From positions 6,445-70,444 of the forward strand of contig CAMZED010000001.1 in the NCBI GenBank assembly GCA_947305675.1: DNA of 64,000 nucleotides, given 5' to 3'. Below are positions 42,149-51,435 of this stretch, piece by piece. The notes below the pieces were generated by a model. The model saw only the letters and a program-made list of their open reading frames with translations, searched no databases and was not told the origin of the DNA. How positions within the stretch are numbered: the stretch's first letter is position 1; each line of letters starts with the position of its first letter. Position numbers and translations under genes: made by a program. The stretch is from an uncultured Clostridia bacterium (GTDB taxonomy: Bacteria; Bacillota; Clostridia; Oscillospirales; CAG-382).

Positions 42149-42406
42149 ATGTTTATACAACTTGAACACGGTGAAAGTATCGACGAACGCGAGATAATCG
42201 GAATATTCGATATCGACTTGTCGGGCAGAGCAAGATCGACGCTCGATCTGTTCAAACGCAAGGACGGCGAAACCGGCGTTATAAGCCTTTGCAACGATAT
42301 CCCAAAGAGCTTTTTACTGTGCGATAACGCGTTCGGCGACAGGATATATATAACCGGACTTTCTACCGAAAGCGTGAAAAAAAGATTTGAAAAAGGTTTG
42401 AAATAA
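42149..42406 (+). CDS. remB: RemB/YaaB family DUF370 protein
   Basis: 85 residues: MFIQLEHGESIDEREIIGIF and DLSGRARSTLDLFKRK match YaaB (RemB), the origin-linked DUF370 paralogue of the extracellular matrix regulator RemA. RemA is a DNA-binding ring; the RemB role is less clear. It starts two bases after recF and is followed by gyrB after 17 bases, the conserved Bacillota order. Confidence 0.9.
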   Translation: MFIQLEHGESIDEREIIGIFDIDLSGRARSTLDLFKRKDGETGVISLCNDIPKSFLLCDNAFGDRIYITGLSTESVKKRFEKGLK

Positions 42407-42423
42407 TAAGGAAAGGGAAAATT

Positions 42424-44376
42424 ATGGAGAACAACGATATGATCGTCAATTCCTTTAACGAGGAAGAGGCGGACAAAAGTTACGGCGACAGTCAGATCCA
42501 GGTGCTCGAAGGACTTGAAGCCGTAAGAAAACGCCCGGGTATGTATATCGGTACCACCAGCGTAAAAGGACTTCACCACCTTATAACCGAGATCGTCGAC
42601 AACTCTATCGACGAAGCTCTTGCGGGTTATTGCAAAAATATATACGTCGAACTCAACGCCGACGGCAGCTGCACCGTCATCGACGACGGACGCGGCGTCC
42701 CCAACGGCATTCATCCCACCGTCGCAAGACCGACTCTTGAAGTTATTTTCACCATCCTCCACGCCGGCGGCAAGTTCGGCGGCGGCGGTTACCGCATCGC
42801 CGGAGGTCTGCACGGGGTCGGCGCTTCGGTCGTCAACGCGCTTTCAAAGAGGGTGGAAGTACGTAACCACCGCGACGGGACCGAATATTTTATCGCGTTC
42901 GAGCGCGGCAAGGTAAAAGAGGAATTCAAAGAGGTCGGACCGACCGACCGCCACGGGTTGACGGTTCAATTCTGGCCGGACGAGACGATATTCGAGACAG
43001 TCGAGTTCGATTACGATCTTGTAAAAAACCGCCTGCGCGAGCAATCTTTTCTTAACGCCGGCGTTTCGATAACAATTACCGATAACCGCTCGCCCGAACC
43101 CGTAAGCGAAAACTTCTGCTTCGAGGGCGGGATACGTTCGTTCGTCGAATATTTAAACAAAAAGAAAGCCGCCGAACCTCTGCATTCCGATGTGATCTAT
43201 CTTTCCGGCACTCGCGGCGACGCCATGGCCGAGGTCGCAATGCAATATACGAACGAATACAGCGAGCTTATTCTTTCGTTTGCAAACAATATGAACACCG
43301 TCGACGGCGGCACCCACGAGACCGGCTTCAAAACCGGCATAACAAAGGTGCTTAACGATTACGGCCATAAATACAACATTTTAAAAGCCGAGGAAAAGCT
43401 TACCGGCGAGGACGTGCGCGAAGGACTTACCGCGATAATTTCGGGAAAACTCGAAGACGCGCAGTTCGAAAGCCAGACCAAAGCAAAGCTCGGCAACAGC
43501 GAAATAAAAACGCTTGTCGACGGCATGGTGACCGAAAAACTTGCGATCTATCTCGAGGAGCATCCTTCCGAGGCGCGTCTTATTATCGAAAAATCGATCG
43601 GAGCCGCCCGCGCGCGTGAGGCGGCGAAAAAAGCGCGCGAACTCACCCGGCGCAAAGGGCTGCTGGAATCTTCCTCGCTGCCCAGCAAGCTTGCCGATTG
43701 CAACGAACGCCGTATGGAATACACCGAGCTCTATCTGGTAGAGGGGGATTCGGCGGGCGGCACCGCAAAAGACGGGCGCGACAGCCGTTTTCAGGCGATA
43801 TTGCCGATGCGCGGCAAGATCCTTAACGTCGAAAAGAACCGCGTCGACAGGGTTTATTCCTCGGTGCAGATCGTTCCGCTCATACTTGCTCTGGGGACCG
43901 GGATCGGCAGCGAATTCGATATTTCAAAACTCCGCTACGGCAAGATAATCATCATGGCGGATGCCGACGTCGACGGCGCGCATATCCGCACGCTGCTGCT
44001 CACCTTCTTCTTCCGCCATATGCGCCCGCTGATCGAGCAGGGTCATGTCTATGCCGCAACGCCTCCGCTTTATAAGGTCGTAAAAGGCAAACAGTACCGC
44101 TATGCTTTCTCGGACGAGGAGCGCGACGCGATAATCGCCGAGCTCGGCGGCGGGAACAACATCACCGCGGAACGTTACAAAGGTTTGGGCGAGATGGACA
44201 AAGACCAGCTCTGGGACACCACAATGGATCCCGAACACCGCATTTTAAAGCGTATCACGATAACCGACGCTTCCGAGGCGGACGCTCTGTTCTCGGTCCT
44301 TATGGGCGATAAAGTCGAGCCGCGCCGCGAATTTATCGAGGCAAACGCAAAATATGTTGCCAACCTCGATATTTGA
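42424..44376 (+). CDS. gyrB: DNA gyrase subunit B
   Basis: 650 residues. The GHKL ATPase domain has EIVDNSIDEALAGYC, DDGRGVPNGIHP and GGLHGVGASVVNALS; the TOPRIM part has LVEGDSAGGTAKDGRD and DADVDGAHIRTLLLTF; the C-terminus is AERYKGLGEMDKDQLWDTTM with an Arg-rich end. It provides the ATPase of gyrase. Length and motifs are normal. Confidence 0.98.
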   Translation: MENNDMIVNSFNEEEADKSYGDSQIQVLEGLEAVRKRPGMYIGTTSVKGLHHLITEIVDNSIDEALAGYCKNIYVELNADGSCTVIDDGRGVPNGIHPTVARPTLEVIFTILHAGGKFGGGGYRIAGGLHGVGASVVNALSKRVEVRNHRDGTEYFIAFERGKVKEEFKEVGPTDRHGLTVQFWPDETIFETVEFDYDLVKNRLREQSFLNAGVSITITDNRSPEPVSENFCFEGGIRSFVEYLNKKKAAEPLHSDVIYLSGTRGDAMAEVAMQYTNEYSELILSFANNMNTVDGGTHETGFKTGITKVLNDYGHKYNILKAEEKLTGEDVREGLTAIISGKLEDAQFESQTKAKLGNSEIKTLVDGMVTEKLAIYLEEHPSEARLIIEKSIGAARAREAAKKARELTRRKGLLESSSLPSKLADCNERRMEYTELYLVEGDSAGGTAKDGRDSRFQAILPMRGKILNVEKNRVDRVYSSVQIVPLILALGTGIGSEFDISKLRYGKIIIMADADVDGAHIRTLLLTFFFRHMRPLIEQGHVYAATPPLYKVVKGKQYRYAFSDEERDAIIAELGGGNNITAERYKGLGEMDKDQLWDTTMDPEHRILKRITITDASEADALFSVLMGDKVEPRREFIEANAKYVANLDI

Positions 44377-44393
44377 TGTAATAAGGAGTTATT

Positions 44394-46940
44394 ATGGCAG
44401 ATCACGAATACGATTACAGCAGTCATGAGTTCCAGACGATTCACGACATCGGTATCGAAAACGAGATAAAATCCTGCTATATCGATTATGCGATGAGCGT
44501 GATCGTCGGCAGGGCGCTTCCCGACGCGCGCGACGGTCTGAAACCGGTCCACCGCCGCATTATGTATGCGATGTATGAGGACCACCTTACTTATGACAAA
44601 GCCTATAAAAAATCAGCCACCACCGTCGGCAACGTGCTTGGCAGATACCATCCGCACGGCGACGCTTCGGTCTATGACGCGATGGTGCGCCTGGCGCAGC
44701 CTTTCAATATGCGTTATCCGCTTGTCGACGGGCACGGAAACTTCGGTAATATCGACGGCGATTCCGCCGCCGCTTACCGTTATACCGAGGCGCGAATGTC
44801 TCACATTGCCGACGAGATGCTGTTCGATATCGAAAAAGACGTCGTCGATTTTACCCCGAACTTCGACAACTCGCGCAAGGAACCGACTGTCCTTCCCTCC
44901 AGGTTTCCCAACCTTTTGGTCAACGGAAGCGTCGGGATAGCCGTCGGTATGGCGACAAACATCCCGCCTCACAACCTGCGCGAGGTGATCGACGCGACGG
45001 AATATCTTATGGATCACCCCGATTGCTCGGTTGCCGACCTTATGGTCTATGTAAAAGGCCCGGATTTCCCCACAAAAGGCACTATCTACGGCACCGCCGG
45101 GATCTATGAGGCATATATGACCGGGCGCGGCAAGATAAGGGTCCGCGCAAAAGCCCACTTCGAGGAAAAACACGGCAGGACAAGCATAATCGTCACAGAA
45201 TTGCCTTATCAGGTCAACCGCAGTATGCTGCTCGAAAGTATGGTCGATCTGGTCAAGAGCAAACGCATCGAGGGTATCAGCGATATCCGCAACGAGTCCG
45301 GCAGAGACGGCATGCGCATTGTTATCGAGATAAAAAAAGACGCGAACGCCCAGATCGTTCTCAACCTGCTTTACAAATACACCCAGCTGCAGGATACCTG
45401 CGCGGTCAATATGGTCGCGCTGGTCGGCGGCGAACCCAAACTGCTCAACCTTAAACAGGCGCTGGAATGCTATATTTCGCACCGCAAGGAAGTCGTCACC
45501 CGCAGGGTGAGGTTTGATCTCGCCAAAGCCGAACGCGAAGCTCATATTTACGAAGGATATAAGATCGCCATTGACAATATCGACGAAGTCATTTCGATCA
45601 TCCGCGCCAGCGCAACGATAGCCGACGCCAAGGAAAGACTTATGGAACGGTTCGCGCTTTCCGACGCGCAGGCTCAGGCGATAGTGGATATGACTCTCGG
45701 CAGGCTTTCCGGTCTGGAACGCCGCAAGATCGAGGAGCGCCTGGATTATCTTTATAAACTGATCGAGGAACTTAAAGAGATACTCGGCGACGAAACCAAA
45801 CTTCTGGGCATAATCAAAGAAGATCTTAACTACATAAAGACCAAATACGGCGACGACAGGCTTACCGATATAGTCGAATCGGAGGATGATATACTTATCG
45901 AAGACCTTATCGAACGCGAGACCTGCGTTATCACCGCAACGCGCGCAGGATACGTCAAACGTCTCCCGAGCGATACCTATACCGCTCAGCGCCGCGGAGG
46001 AAAGGGCGTCACCGGTATGGGCACGCGTGACGAGGATAACGTCGAAGACGTAATTATCGCGCACAGCCACGATTATCTTATGATGTTCTCGAACACCGGC
46101 AGGGTATATATCAAAAAATGCTACGAGATCCCCGAAAGCGCCCGCGCCGCAAAAGGTACCAATCTTGTCAACCTGCTTTCGCTCGATCCCGATGAAAAGA
46201 TCACCGCGATCGTCCCGGTCACCGAGTTCACCGAGGAAGAAAATCTTGTGCTTGTCACCCGCAAAGGCGTTACAAAGCGCATAAACCTTATGGCGTACAG
46301 CCGCAAGCGAACAAGCGGGCTTTATGCGATAAATCTCGACGAGGGCGACCAGCTGCTTTACGTGCTTCGCACCGGCGGCGACGACGATATAATAGTCGCT
46401 TCAAACAAAGGACTTTCGATAAGGTTCTCGGAACTCGACGTGCGCGAGATGGGAAGAATGGCGCGCGGCGTAAGGGCGATGCTGCTCGGCGACGATGAAT
46501 TTGTCGTCGGCGCGGCGGTCATTCCCGAAGGGTCCGACGAAGCCAACAAACTATACGTGCTCACACTTACCACCAACGGATTCGGCAAGCGCAGTAAAGT
46601 TTCGGAATACAAAAAGCAATACCGCGGCGGACGCGGCATGATCTGCCACGGCATAAGCGAAAAAACCGGCGAACTTGCCGGATTAAGGCTTGTCAGCGAA
46701 ACTGACGATATACTCATTATCACCGACGGCGGCGTTATCATCCGCACGCGCGTCGGCGAAATACCCGTTTACGGCAGAAGCGCGTCCGGCGTTATCGTTA
46801 TGCGTACCGGAGAGGGCAGCCGCGTCGCAAGGTTCTCGGCGATCGATCCGTTCAGCGAGGAATCGGTCACCGGAAACGAATCCGCTGACGAAGAGGGCGA
46901 AGAAGCCGACAAAACAACAGACATACCGGAGGAAGAGTAA
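44394..46940 (+). CDS. gyrA: DNA gyrase subunit A
   Basis: 848 residues. The catalytic tyrosine lies in YRYTEARMS near 124. The quinolone-determining segment HPHGDASVYDAMVRLAQPF is close by. The C-terminal domain has the GyrA box (QRRGGKGVTGM), so this is gyrase rather than ParC, and an acidic tail. It starts 17 bases after gyrB behind AAGGAG. Confidence 0.98.
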   Translation: MADHEYDYSSHEFQTIHDIGIENEIKSCYIDYAMSVIVGRALPDARDGLKPVHRRIMYAMYEDHLTYDKAYKKSATTVGNVLGRYHPHGDASVYDAMVRLAQPFNMRYPLVDGHGNFGNIDGDSAAAYRYTEARMSHIADEMLFDIEKDVVDFTPNFDNSRKEPTVLPSRFPNLLVNGSVGIAVGMATNIPPHNLREVIDATEYLMDHPDCSVADLMVYVKGPDFPTKGTIYGTAGIYEAYMTGRGKIRVRAKAHFEEKHGRTSIIVTELPYQVNRSMLLESMVDLVKSKRIEGISDIRNESGRDGMRIVIEIKKDANAQIVLNLLYKYTQLQDTCAVNMVALVGGEPKLLNLKQALECYISHRKEVVTRRVRFDLAKAEREAHIYEGYKIAIDNIDEVISIIRASATIADAKERLMERFALSDAQAQAIVDMTLGRLSGLERRKIEERLDYLYKLIEELKEILGDETKLLGIIKEDLNYIKTKYGDDRLTDIVESEDDILIEDLIERETCVITATRAGYVKRLPSDTYTAQRRGGKGVTGMGTRDEDNVEDVIIAHSHDYLMMFSNTGRVYIKKCYEIPESARAAKGTNLVNLLSLDPDEKITAIVPVTEFTEEENLVLVTRKGVTKRINLMAYSRKRTSGLYAINLDEGDQLLYVLRTGGDDDIIVASNKGLSIRFSELDVREMGRMARGVRAMLLGDDEFVVGAAVIPEGSDEANKLYVLTLTTNGFGKRSKVSEYKKQYRGGRGMICHGISEKTGELAGLRLVSETDDILIITDGGVIIRTRVGEIPVYGRSASGVIVMRTGEGSRVARFSAIDPFSEESVTGNESADEEGEEADKTTDIPEEE

Positions 46941-47486
46941 ATGAAGTTAAAGGTATTTGTTTTGGAAAACAACACCGTAAAACGTCAGCGCCACGCCGCT
47001 GTCCAAAAGGCGGTAAAAGCATTTTTTAACGACGATCCGAAGGTAAAAGTCGTTTACGACGAAAACGGCAAACCGAGCGTTGAGGGGACCGACAAAAAAT
47101 GGTATATATCGATCACCACGACCGGCGACGTTATGCTTGCCGCGCTCGCCACAAATCCGATCGGGATCGACGGCGAGCATCTTCCCAGGTTCAGCGATCC
47201 TGAAAATAAGATCGATTACGTCGCCATTGCCGAGCGGTTCTTTTCGGATGAAGAATCGGATTACGTCCGCGACGGAAGCGATTCTACCGAGCGGTTCGTC
47301 AAAGTCTGGGTGCGTAAAGAAGCCTATGTTAAATGCGCCGGGAAAACGCTTGCCGACTTTCCGAATTTCTCGGTGGTCGACGGCGACAAACTCGCCACGA
47401 AGGTTCATGGGATCTCGCTTAAAAAGTTCGGGATCAGCTTTGAGGGGAGCGAGGATTACCTGTTCGTCATAGCGGGCGTGGAATAA
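46941..47486 (+). CDS. 4'-phosphopantetheinyl transferase superfamily protein
   Basis: 181 residues. Sfp/AcpT landmarks are IGIDGEHL (metal-binding Asp), AERFFSDEE and KVWVRKEAYVK near 117-127. It transfers phosphopantetheine from CoA to carrier proteins. The carrier is unknown: no polyketide, nonribosomal peptide or acyl carrier gene is adjacent. Its ATG follows the gyrA TAA directly. Confidence 0.85.
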   Translation: MKLKVFVLENNTVKRQRHAAVQKAVKAFFNDDPKVKVVYDENGKPSVEGTDKKWYISITTTGDVMLAALATNPIGIDGEHLPRFSDPENKIDYVAIAERFFSDEESDYVRDGSDSTERFVKVWVRKEAYVKCAGKTLADFPNFSVVDGDKLATKVHGISLKKFGISFEGSEDYLFVIAGVE

Positions 47487-47488
47487 AA

Positions 47489-47560
47489 ACGCCGGTGTTT
47501 ACCGGCGCAAAAAAAGCCGACAGAGCGAGTTTTCCGCTTTCTGCCGGCTTTTTCTTTACA
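47489..47560. terminator. Terminator region between the PPTase and mrp genes
   Basis: GCCGGTG-TTTA-CCGGC, then a larger hairpin whose outer arms AAAAAAAGCCG and CGGCTTTTTC suit both converging genes. Confidence 0.75.
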
Positions 47561-48362
47561 TATTGTCCAGCCAGTTCCCCTCGAACAGCTCAATGGCGCC
47601 GCGGTCGCAGGCGGCGGCGAGTTTAGGGTCGACGGGGATCTTAGCCACCTTCGGGATCCCGTATTTTTCGGCAAGTTTTTCAACTTTGCTTTCGCCGTAG
47701 ACGTAATGGTCCTTTCCGCAGTCGGGGCAATGGAAATAGGAATAGTTCTCGACAATGCCGATCACCGGGATATTCACCATTTCGGCGAGCTTGACCGCTT
47801 TTTCGACGATCATCGAAACAAGGTCCTGCGGGCTTGTGACGATGATCATTCCGTTTATCGGGATCGATTGGAAAACGGTGAGCGGCACATCGCCGGTTCC
47901 GGGAGGCATATCGATGAACATCACGTCGGTCTCGCCCCAGTTTACGTCGGTCCAGAACTGCTTCACCGCGCCGGCGATTATCGGTCCGCGCCAGGCGACG
48001 GGGTCGGTCTCGTGTTCAAGCAGAAGGTTCAGCGACATTATTTTTATCCCCGTCCTGCTTTCGGCGGGGGTCATAAGCGTTCCGTCGCCGGTAACTCCGC
48101 CCTTCAGCCCGAAAACGCGCGGGATGGATGGCCCGGTTATATCGGCGTCAAGTATGGCGGTTTTGTCGCCGCCGCGCTGTGCGTTCACAGCCAGGAGCGA
48201 GGTGACGAGCGATTTGCCGACTCCGCCCTTGCCGCTTACCACGGCAATGACTTTTTTGATCACACTGCCTTTGCCGGGGTTTTCGATCAGACTTTCCGGC
48301 GCACTTTCGCGGCTCGCGCAGGCGGAAGAGCAGGTCGAACAGTCATGAGTGCAGTTTGCCAT
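47556..48362 (-). CDS. mrp: Mrp/NBP35 family P-loop ATPase
   Basis: 268 residues. The deviant Walker A SGKGGVGKSLVTSLLA is near 43-58, followed by DADITGPSIPRVFG and DMPPGTGD, and a CPDCGKD pair near 212. An N-terminal CTHDCSTCSSAC segment supplies extra cysteines as in NBP35-type scaffold proteins. It probably carries and transfers iron-sulfur clusters. AAAGGAG precedes the ATG. Confidence 0.93.
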   Translation of the reverse strand: MANCTHDCSTCSSACASRESAPESLIENPGKGSVIKKVIAVVSGKGGVGKSLVTSLLAVNAQRGGDKTAILDADITGPSIPRVFGLKGGVTGDGTLMTPAESRTGIKIMSLNLLLEHETDPVAWRGPIIAGAVKQFWTDVNWGETDVMFIDMPPGTGDVPLTVFQSIPINGMIIVTSPQDLVSMIVEKAVKLAEMVNIPVIGIVENYSYFHCPDCGKDHYVYGESKVEKLAEKYGIPKVAKIPVDPKLAAACDRGAIELFEGNWLDNM

Positions 48363-48387
48363 AATTTATACTCCTTTTTTGTTTTTC

Positions 48388-49074
48388 CTATTTTTTAGCG
48401 CCTTTCAAAAATTTTACCGAGCGCTCTACCGAATCTTTCGAGTTGCCCCAGGGGAGGTCGTCAAAGCGGTAATCAAACTTTTTGCAGAAAAGCGAAATAT
48501 CGTCTTTAAGCTCTGAAAGATAAGCGTTTATTTTGCCGTTGGCAGCTCTCGCCAGCTCGGAATACCCGTCTTTCGAAAGCACGCGCGCCCCGGCTTCCAA
48601 CAGTCTGCGGTAATGCGGCAGACAGATGAACCCGACCGAATCGAACTTCCGGCGGAAATCCTTTTCCTCGTCGAAAAGAAAGGCGGCGGTCTCGTACATT
48701 TTCCCGATCTTTTCGTCGATCCGGTCGCAGACGTAACAGGATGAATCGAGTTTTTCGATCCTTTCGCGGCTTTTCGCAGAGATATCGCGCGCAAACACTC
48801 CGCCGGGTTTAAGCCCGGATTTAAGCGATTCAAGATGGCTTTCAAGAATAAGCGCCACGCCGAGTTTGTTGTTCCCCGCGATCATTTTTGCAAAATGGCG
48901 CTCACAGAACCCTTTTTCGTTGGTGATCTGACGCACTTCCGGCTCCATCATAGAAGCGCCGAGTATAAGATCGAGCTCGGTCTTTTCAAGGTTCTCAAAA
49001 AGGCGGCAAAAGGGACATCCGTCGCCGTGATCAAACGCCTCGTTGACCGGGATAGTATAAAGATGTTCCTTCAT
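48388..49074 (-). CDS. DUF6062 family cysteine-rich protein
   Basis: 228 residues. It has two similar cysteine modules: CPFC (20-23) with GFCERHFAKM, and CYVC (about 113-116) with FICLPHYRRLL, each a CxxC plus Cys-x-x-His, suggesting two metal sites formed by an internal duplication. The rest is helical. No function is known to me. It is a cytoplasmic protein encoded 25 bases upstream of mrp on the same strand, so an iron-sulfur connection is possible but unproven. Confidence 0.75.
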   Translation of the reverse strand: MKEHLYTIPVNEAFDHGDGCPFCRLFENLEKTELDLILGASMMEPEVRQITNEKGFCERHFAKMIAGNNKLGVALILESHLESLKSGLKPGGVFARDISAKSRERIEKLDSSCYVCDRIDEKIGKMYETAAFLFDEEKDFRRKFDSVGFICLPHYRRLLEAGARVLSKDGYSELARAANGKINAYLSELKDDISLFCKKFDYRFDDLPWGNSKDSVERSVKFLKGAKK

Positions 49075-49139
49075 AAATGTATTTTTCCTTTCGGTCCGTT
49101 GACATAATCAGTTTTCGCAAAAAAGATTATTTTCAAAAG

Positions 49140-49254
49140 TAATCCACATTTTCCACAGGGTTTTCCACAACCTGCCGGGAAAATCCCCCGATTTTTGCCT
49201 TATTTTCCCGAACCCGTCGCAACGATATCCACAGTTTGCACATAGTTTTCCACA
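49140..49254. promoter_or_regulatory. Cluster of six DnaA-box-like nonamers in two identical triplets
   Basis: Plus-strand nonamers start at 49140 (TAATCCACA), 49149 (TTTTCCACA), 49161 (TTTTCCACA), and 49225 (ATATCCACA), 49234 (GTTTGCACA), 49246 (TTTTCCACA). Five differ from TTATNCACA at one position and one at two. The spacings, 9 then 12, are the same in both triplets, which are 85 bp apart. The gap lies between divergently unrelated minus-strand genes and codes for nothing visible. It may be an auxiliary DnaA-binding cluster or part of the origin. Confidence 0.8.
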
Positions 49255-49294
49255 ACTTGTGCGGCAACATTATGTTATATACACGATTGAAAAA

Positions 49295-50305
49295 TTATAC
49301 GGTTTTTGTCGCATAAGCGTTAAGGTCGAGCCCGGCTTTTGCGCCGGAAAGATATTCGTAATAAGCCTGCGCGCCGATCATCGCGGCGTTGTCTCCGCAA
49401 AGCGAAAGAGGGGGAAGATACAGCTTTGCGCCGAATTTTTCGGCGGAATTTTTAAGCGCCAGACGCAGATGCGAGTTTGCCGCCACGCCTCCGGCGAGCA
49501 CGATATTTTGGGCGCCCTCGCGGGTCAGCAGCAGTTCGAGCCTGGAAGTCACCGCCCCGACAAGGCTTGCCGTAAAAGAGGCGGCGACGTCGGCGCGGAA
49601 TTCGTCGTCGATCACCCTGCCGCGCTGCGTTTCGCCGTGGACGAGATTTATGACCGCCGTTTTCAGCCCGGAAAAGGTAAAATCGTAATCCGAGCCGTCG
49701 ATCGATCCGGCGTTGAAGCGGTATTTGGTTTTGTCCCCCGCCGAAGCGAGCCTGTCCATCGCCGCACCGCCGGGGTAGGGCAGCCCGAGAACGCGCGCGC
49801 ATTTGTCGAAAGCCTCGCCCGCCGCGTCGTCGCGTGCGCAGCCGATCAGTTCATAATCGGTATAACTGTTCGCCCGCATAAGCGAAGTATGCCCGCCCGA
49901 CACCACCAAAGCGATAAAAGGCGGTTCAAGGTCGGGATGCACAAGGTAATTCGCGGCGACGTGCCCCCTTATGTGGTGTACCGGTATAAGCGGTTTTCCG
50001 GAAGAATACGCCAGCCCTTTGGCGAAAGACACCCCGGTCAGCAAAGCGCCGATAAGCCCCGGCGCATAGGTCACCGCGATAAGGTCGATATCTTCAAGCG
50101 AAAGATCTGCTCCCGCCAGCGCTTCGCTCACCACACCCGATATCGCCTCGGTGTGCGCGCGTGAAGCGATCTCCGGCACGACTCCGCCATAAAGCGCGTG
50201 TATATCTATTTGCGAAGCGACTTTGCCGCAAAGCAGCTTCCTGCCGTCCTCGACCACCGCGGCGGCGGTCTCGTCGCAGGACGATTCTATTGCCAGAATT
50301 TTCAT
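49295..50305 (-). CDS. tsaD: tRNA threonylcarbamoyladenosine transferase TsaD
   Basis: 336 residues: IESSCDETAAAVVEDGR at the start, the iron-binding HHIRGHVAAN near 110, VSGGHTSLM, and the C-terminal GGVAANSHLR and SLCGDNAAMIGAQAYYEY. It completes t6A37 synthesis on ANN-decoding tRNAs. GGAGAAG precedes the ATG. It overlaps rimI by four bases; tsaB, tsaC and tsaE are not in the window. Confidence 0.97.
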   Translation of the reverse strand: MKILAIESSCDETAAAVVEDGRKLLCGKVASQIDIHALYGGVVPEIASRAHTEAISGVVSEALAGADLSLEDIDLIAVTYAPGLIGALLTGVSFAKGLAYSSGKPLIPVHHIRGHVAANYLVHPDLEPPFIALVVSGGHTSLMRANSYTDYELIGCARDDAAGEAFDKCARVLGLPYPGGAAMDRLASAGDKTKYRFNAGSIDGSDYDFTFSGLKTAVINLVHGETQRGRVIDDEFRADVAASFTASLVGAVTSRLELLLTREGAQNIVLAGGVAANSHLRLALKNSAEKFGAKLYLPPLSLCGDNAAMIGAQAYYEYLSGAKAGLDLNAYATKTV

Positions 50306-50733
50306 AATATCTTCTCCATTAATATTGCGTCGGTCCCTTTATAGAAGCCTTTGCGCCTGCCGACGGGCAGATACCCGCAGCGTTCATAAAGTCTCAACGC
50401 CGCGGTGTTGTCTTCGGCCGCTTCAAGCACCGTCTTTTCGCCGCCGAGCGATATTACCGTTTTTTCAAGCTCGCGCAATAATTTGCCCGCGGCGCCTTTC
50501 CGGCGGAATTCCGGCGCTACCGCAAGGTTCATAATCTCGCACACTCCGCAGCAATACACCGCCGAAATTATTCCGGCGGCGGTGCCGCCGTATTCGGCGA
50601 CAAGATATATATTGCCGTTTTTTGCGGCGTTTTTTATTTGTTCTTCGCTCCAGAACGTGTCAAGACATTCGCGCTCGATGGCGTAAGCGCGGGCATAATC
50701 GCCGCTTTCCGCGGGGCGGACGTTGAATTCCAT
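50302..50733 (-). CDS. rimI: Ribosomal protein S18-alanine N-acetyltransferase RimI-like
   Basis: 143 residues, a GNAT acetyltransferase: LAVAPEFRRKGAAGKLLREL holds the acetyl-CoA motif A, followed by EAAEDNTAALRLYERCGY. The place directly before tsaD is the usual one for RimI, which supports the name; the substrate in this organism is untested. Confidence 0.9.
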   Translation of the reverse strand: MEFNVRPAESGDYARAYAIERECLDTFWSEEQIKNAAKNGNIYLVAEYGGTAAGIISAVYCCGVCEIMNLAVAPEFRRKGAAGKLLRELEKTVISLGGEKTVLEAAEDNTAALRLYERCGYLPVGRRKGFYKGTDAILMEKIL

Positions 50734-50734
50734 A

Positions 50735-51433
50735 TCACAAATCCGTCGCGGGGGCGCCCGGGTCGTAATCCGGGTTGCCGATCATCCTCGAAAGGACGTC
50801 GCGCGGGCAGATCACGGTTTTGTTGATCGACCTGTCGCGCAGATAAAATCTGCCGTCGTTATCGCCGAAAAACACTACGACGTAATAAAGCCCGGGGTAT
50901 TTTTGCGACAGCAGACGTACGAAATAGCGGTTGGTGTAAGCCATATTGTCGTAATTCAGATCGACCGCCTCGCCTTCGTCGACCGCGCGTGCGATGGTAC
51001 GGCAAAGTTCGGAATCCTGCGTTTCGTTTATGCCGCGCTGATCCTCTTCAAGATATTCGTCGTCGGCAAAGAAGCTTGCGATCCAGCGCGTGTTGGAAGA
51101 ATCGTATATCCTTGCGGCGATCGGATCGAAATCCGTAACCGATATATCGCCCGACGAAGCGCTGCGATAGACCAGAAGTTCACCGCTGTCCTCGACGCAA
51201 AGAAAATCCTTTGCCGATTCAAATTCGACTTCGTAGACCTGTTCGTTGCCGTATTTTATATATTCGCCGCCTTTTTCAACGGCATAAACCGAAAACATCC
51301 GGCAAAGGACGTATTCCGTCCCGGTGGCGGGGACGATAAAACCGTCCGCGGTTATATCCGCCCTGCGCGAGCAGGAACACATACCCGCAAGGCATAAGGC
51401 GGCAAGCAGTAAAGCCGATAATTTCTTAATCAT
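50735..51433 (-). CDS. Hypothetical lipoprotein-like protein
   Basis: About 232 residues. The start MIKKLSALLLAALCLAGMCSC is a signal peptide with a lipoprotein-like but non-canonical lipobox. The mature protein is acidic and aromatic (DNMAYTNRYFVRLLSQKYPG, YYVVVFFGDNDGRFY). I do not recognise a family. It lies between dCMP deaminase and rimI, with start and stop almost touching both, so it is probably cotranscribed. The start at ATG 51433 is preferred to the TTG two codons earlier. Confidence 0.7.
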   Translation of the reverse strand: MIKKLSALLLAALCLAGMCSCSRRADITADGFIVPATGTEYVLCRMFSVYAVEKGGEYIKYGNEQVYEVEFESAKDFLCVEDSGELLVYRSASSGDISVTDFDPIAARIYDSSNTRWIASFFADDEYLEEDQRGINETQDSELCRTIARAVDEGEAVDLNYDNMAYTNRYFVRLLSQKYPGLYYVVVFFGDNDGRFYLRDRSINKTVICPRDVLSRMIGNPDYDPGAPATDL

Positions 51434-51435
51434 TT

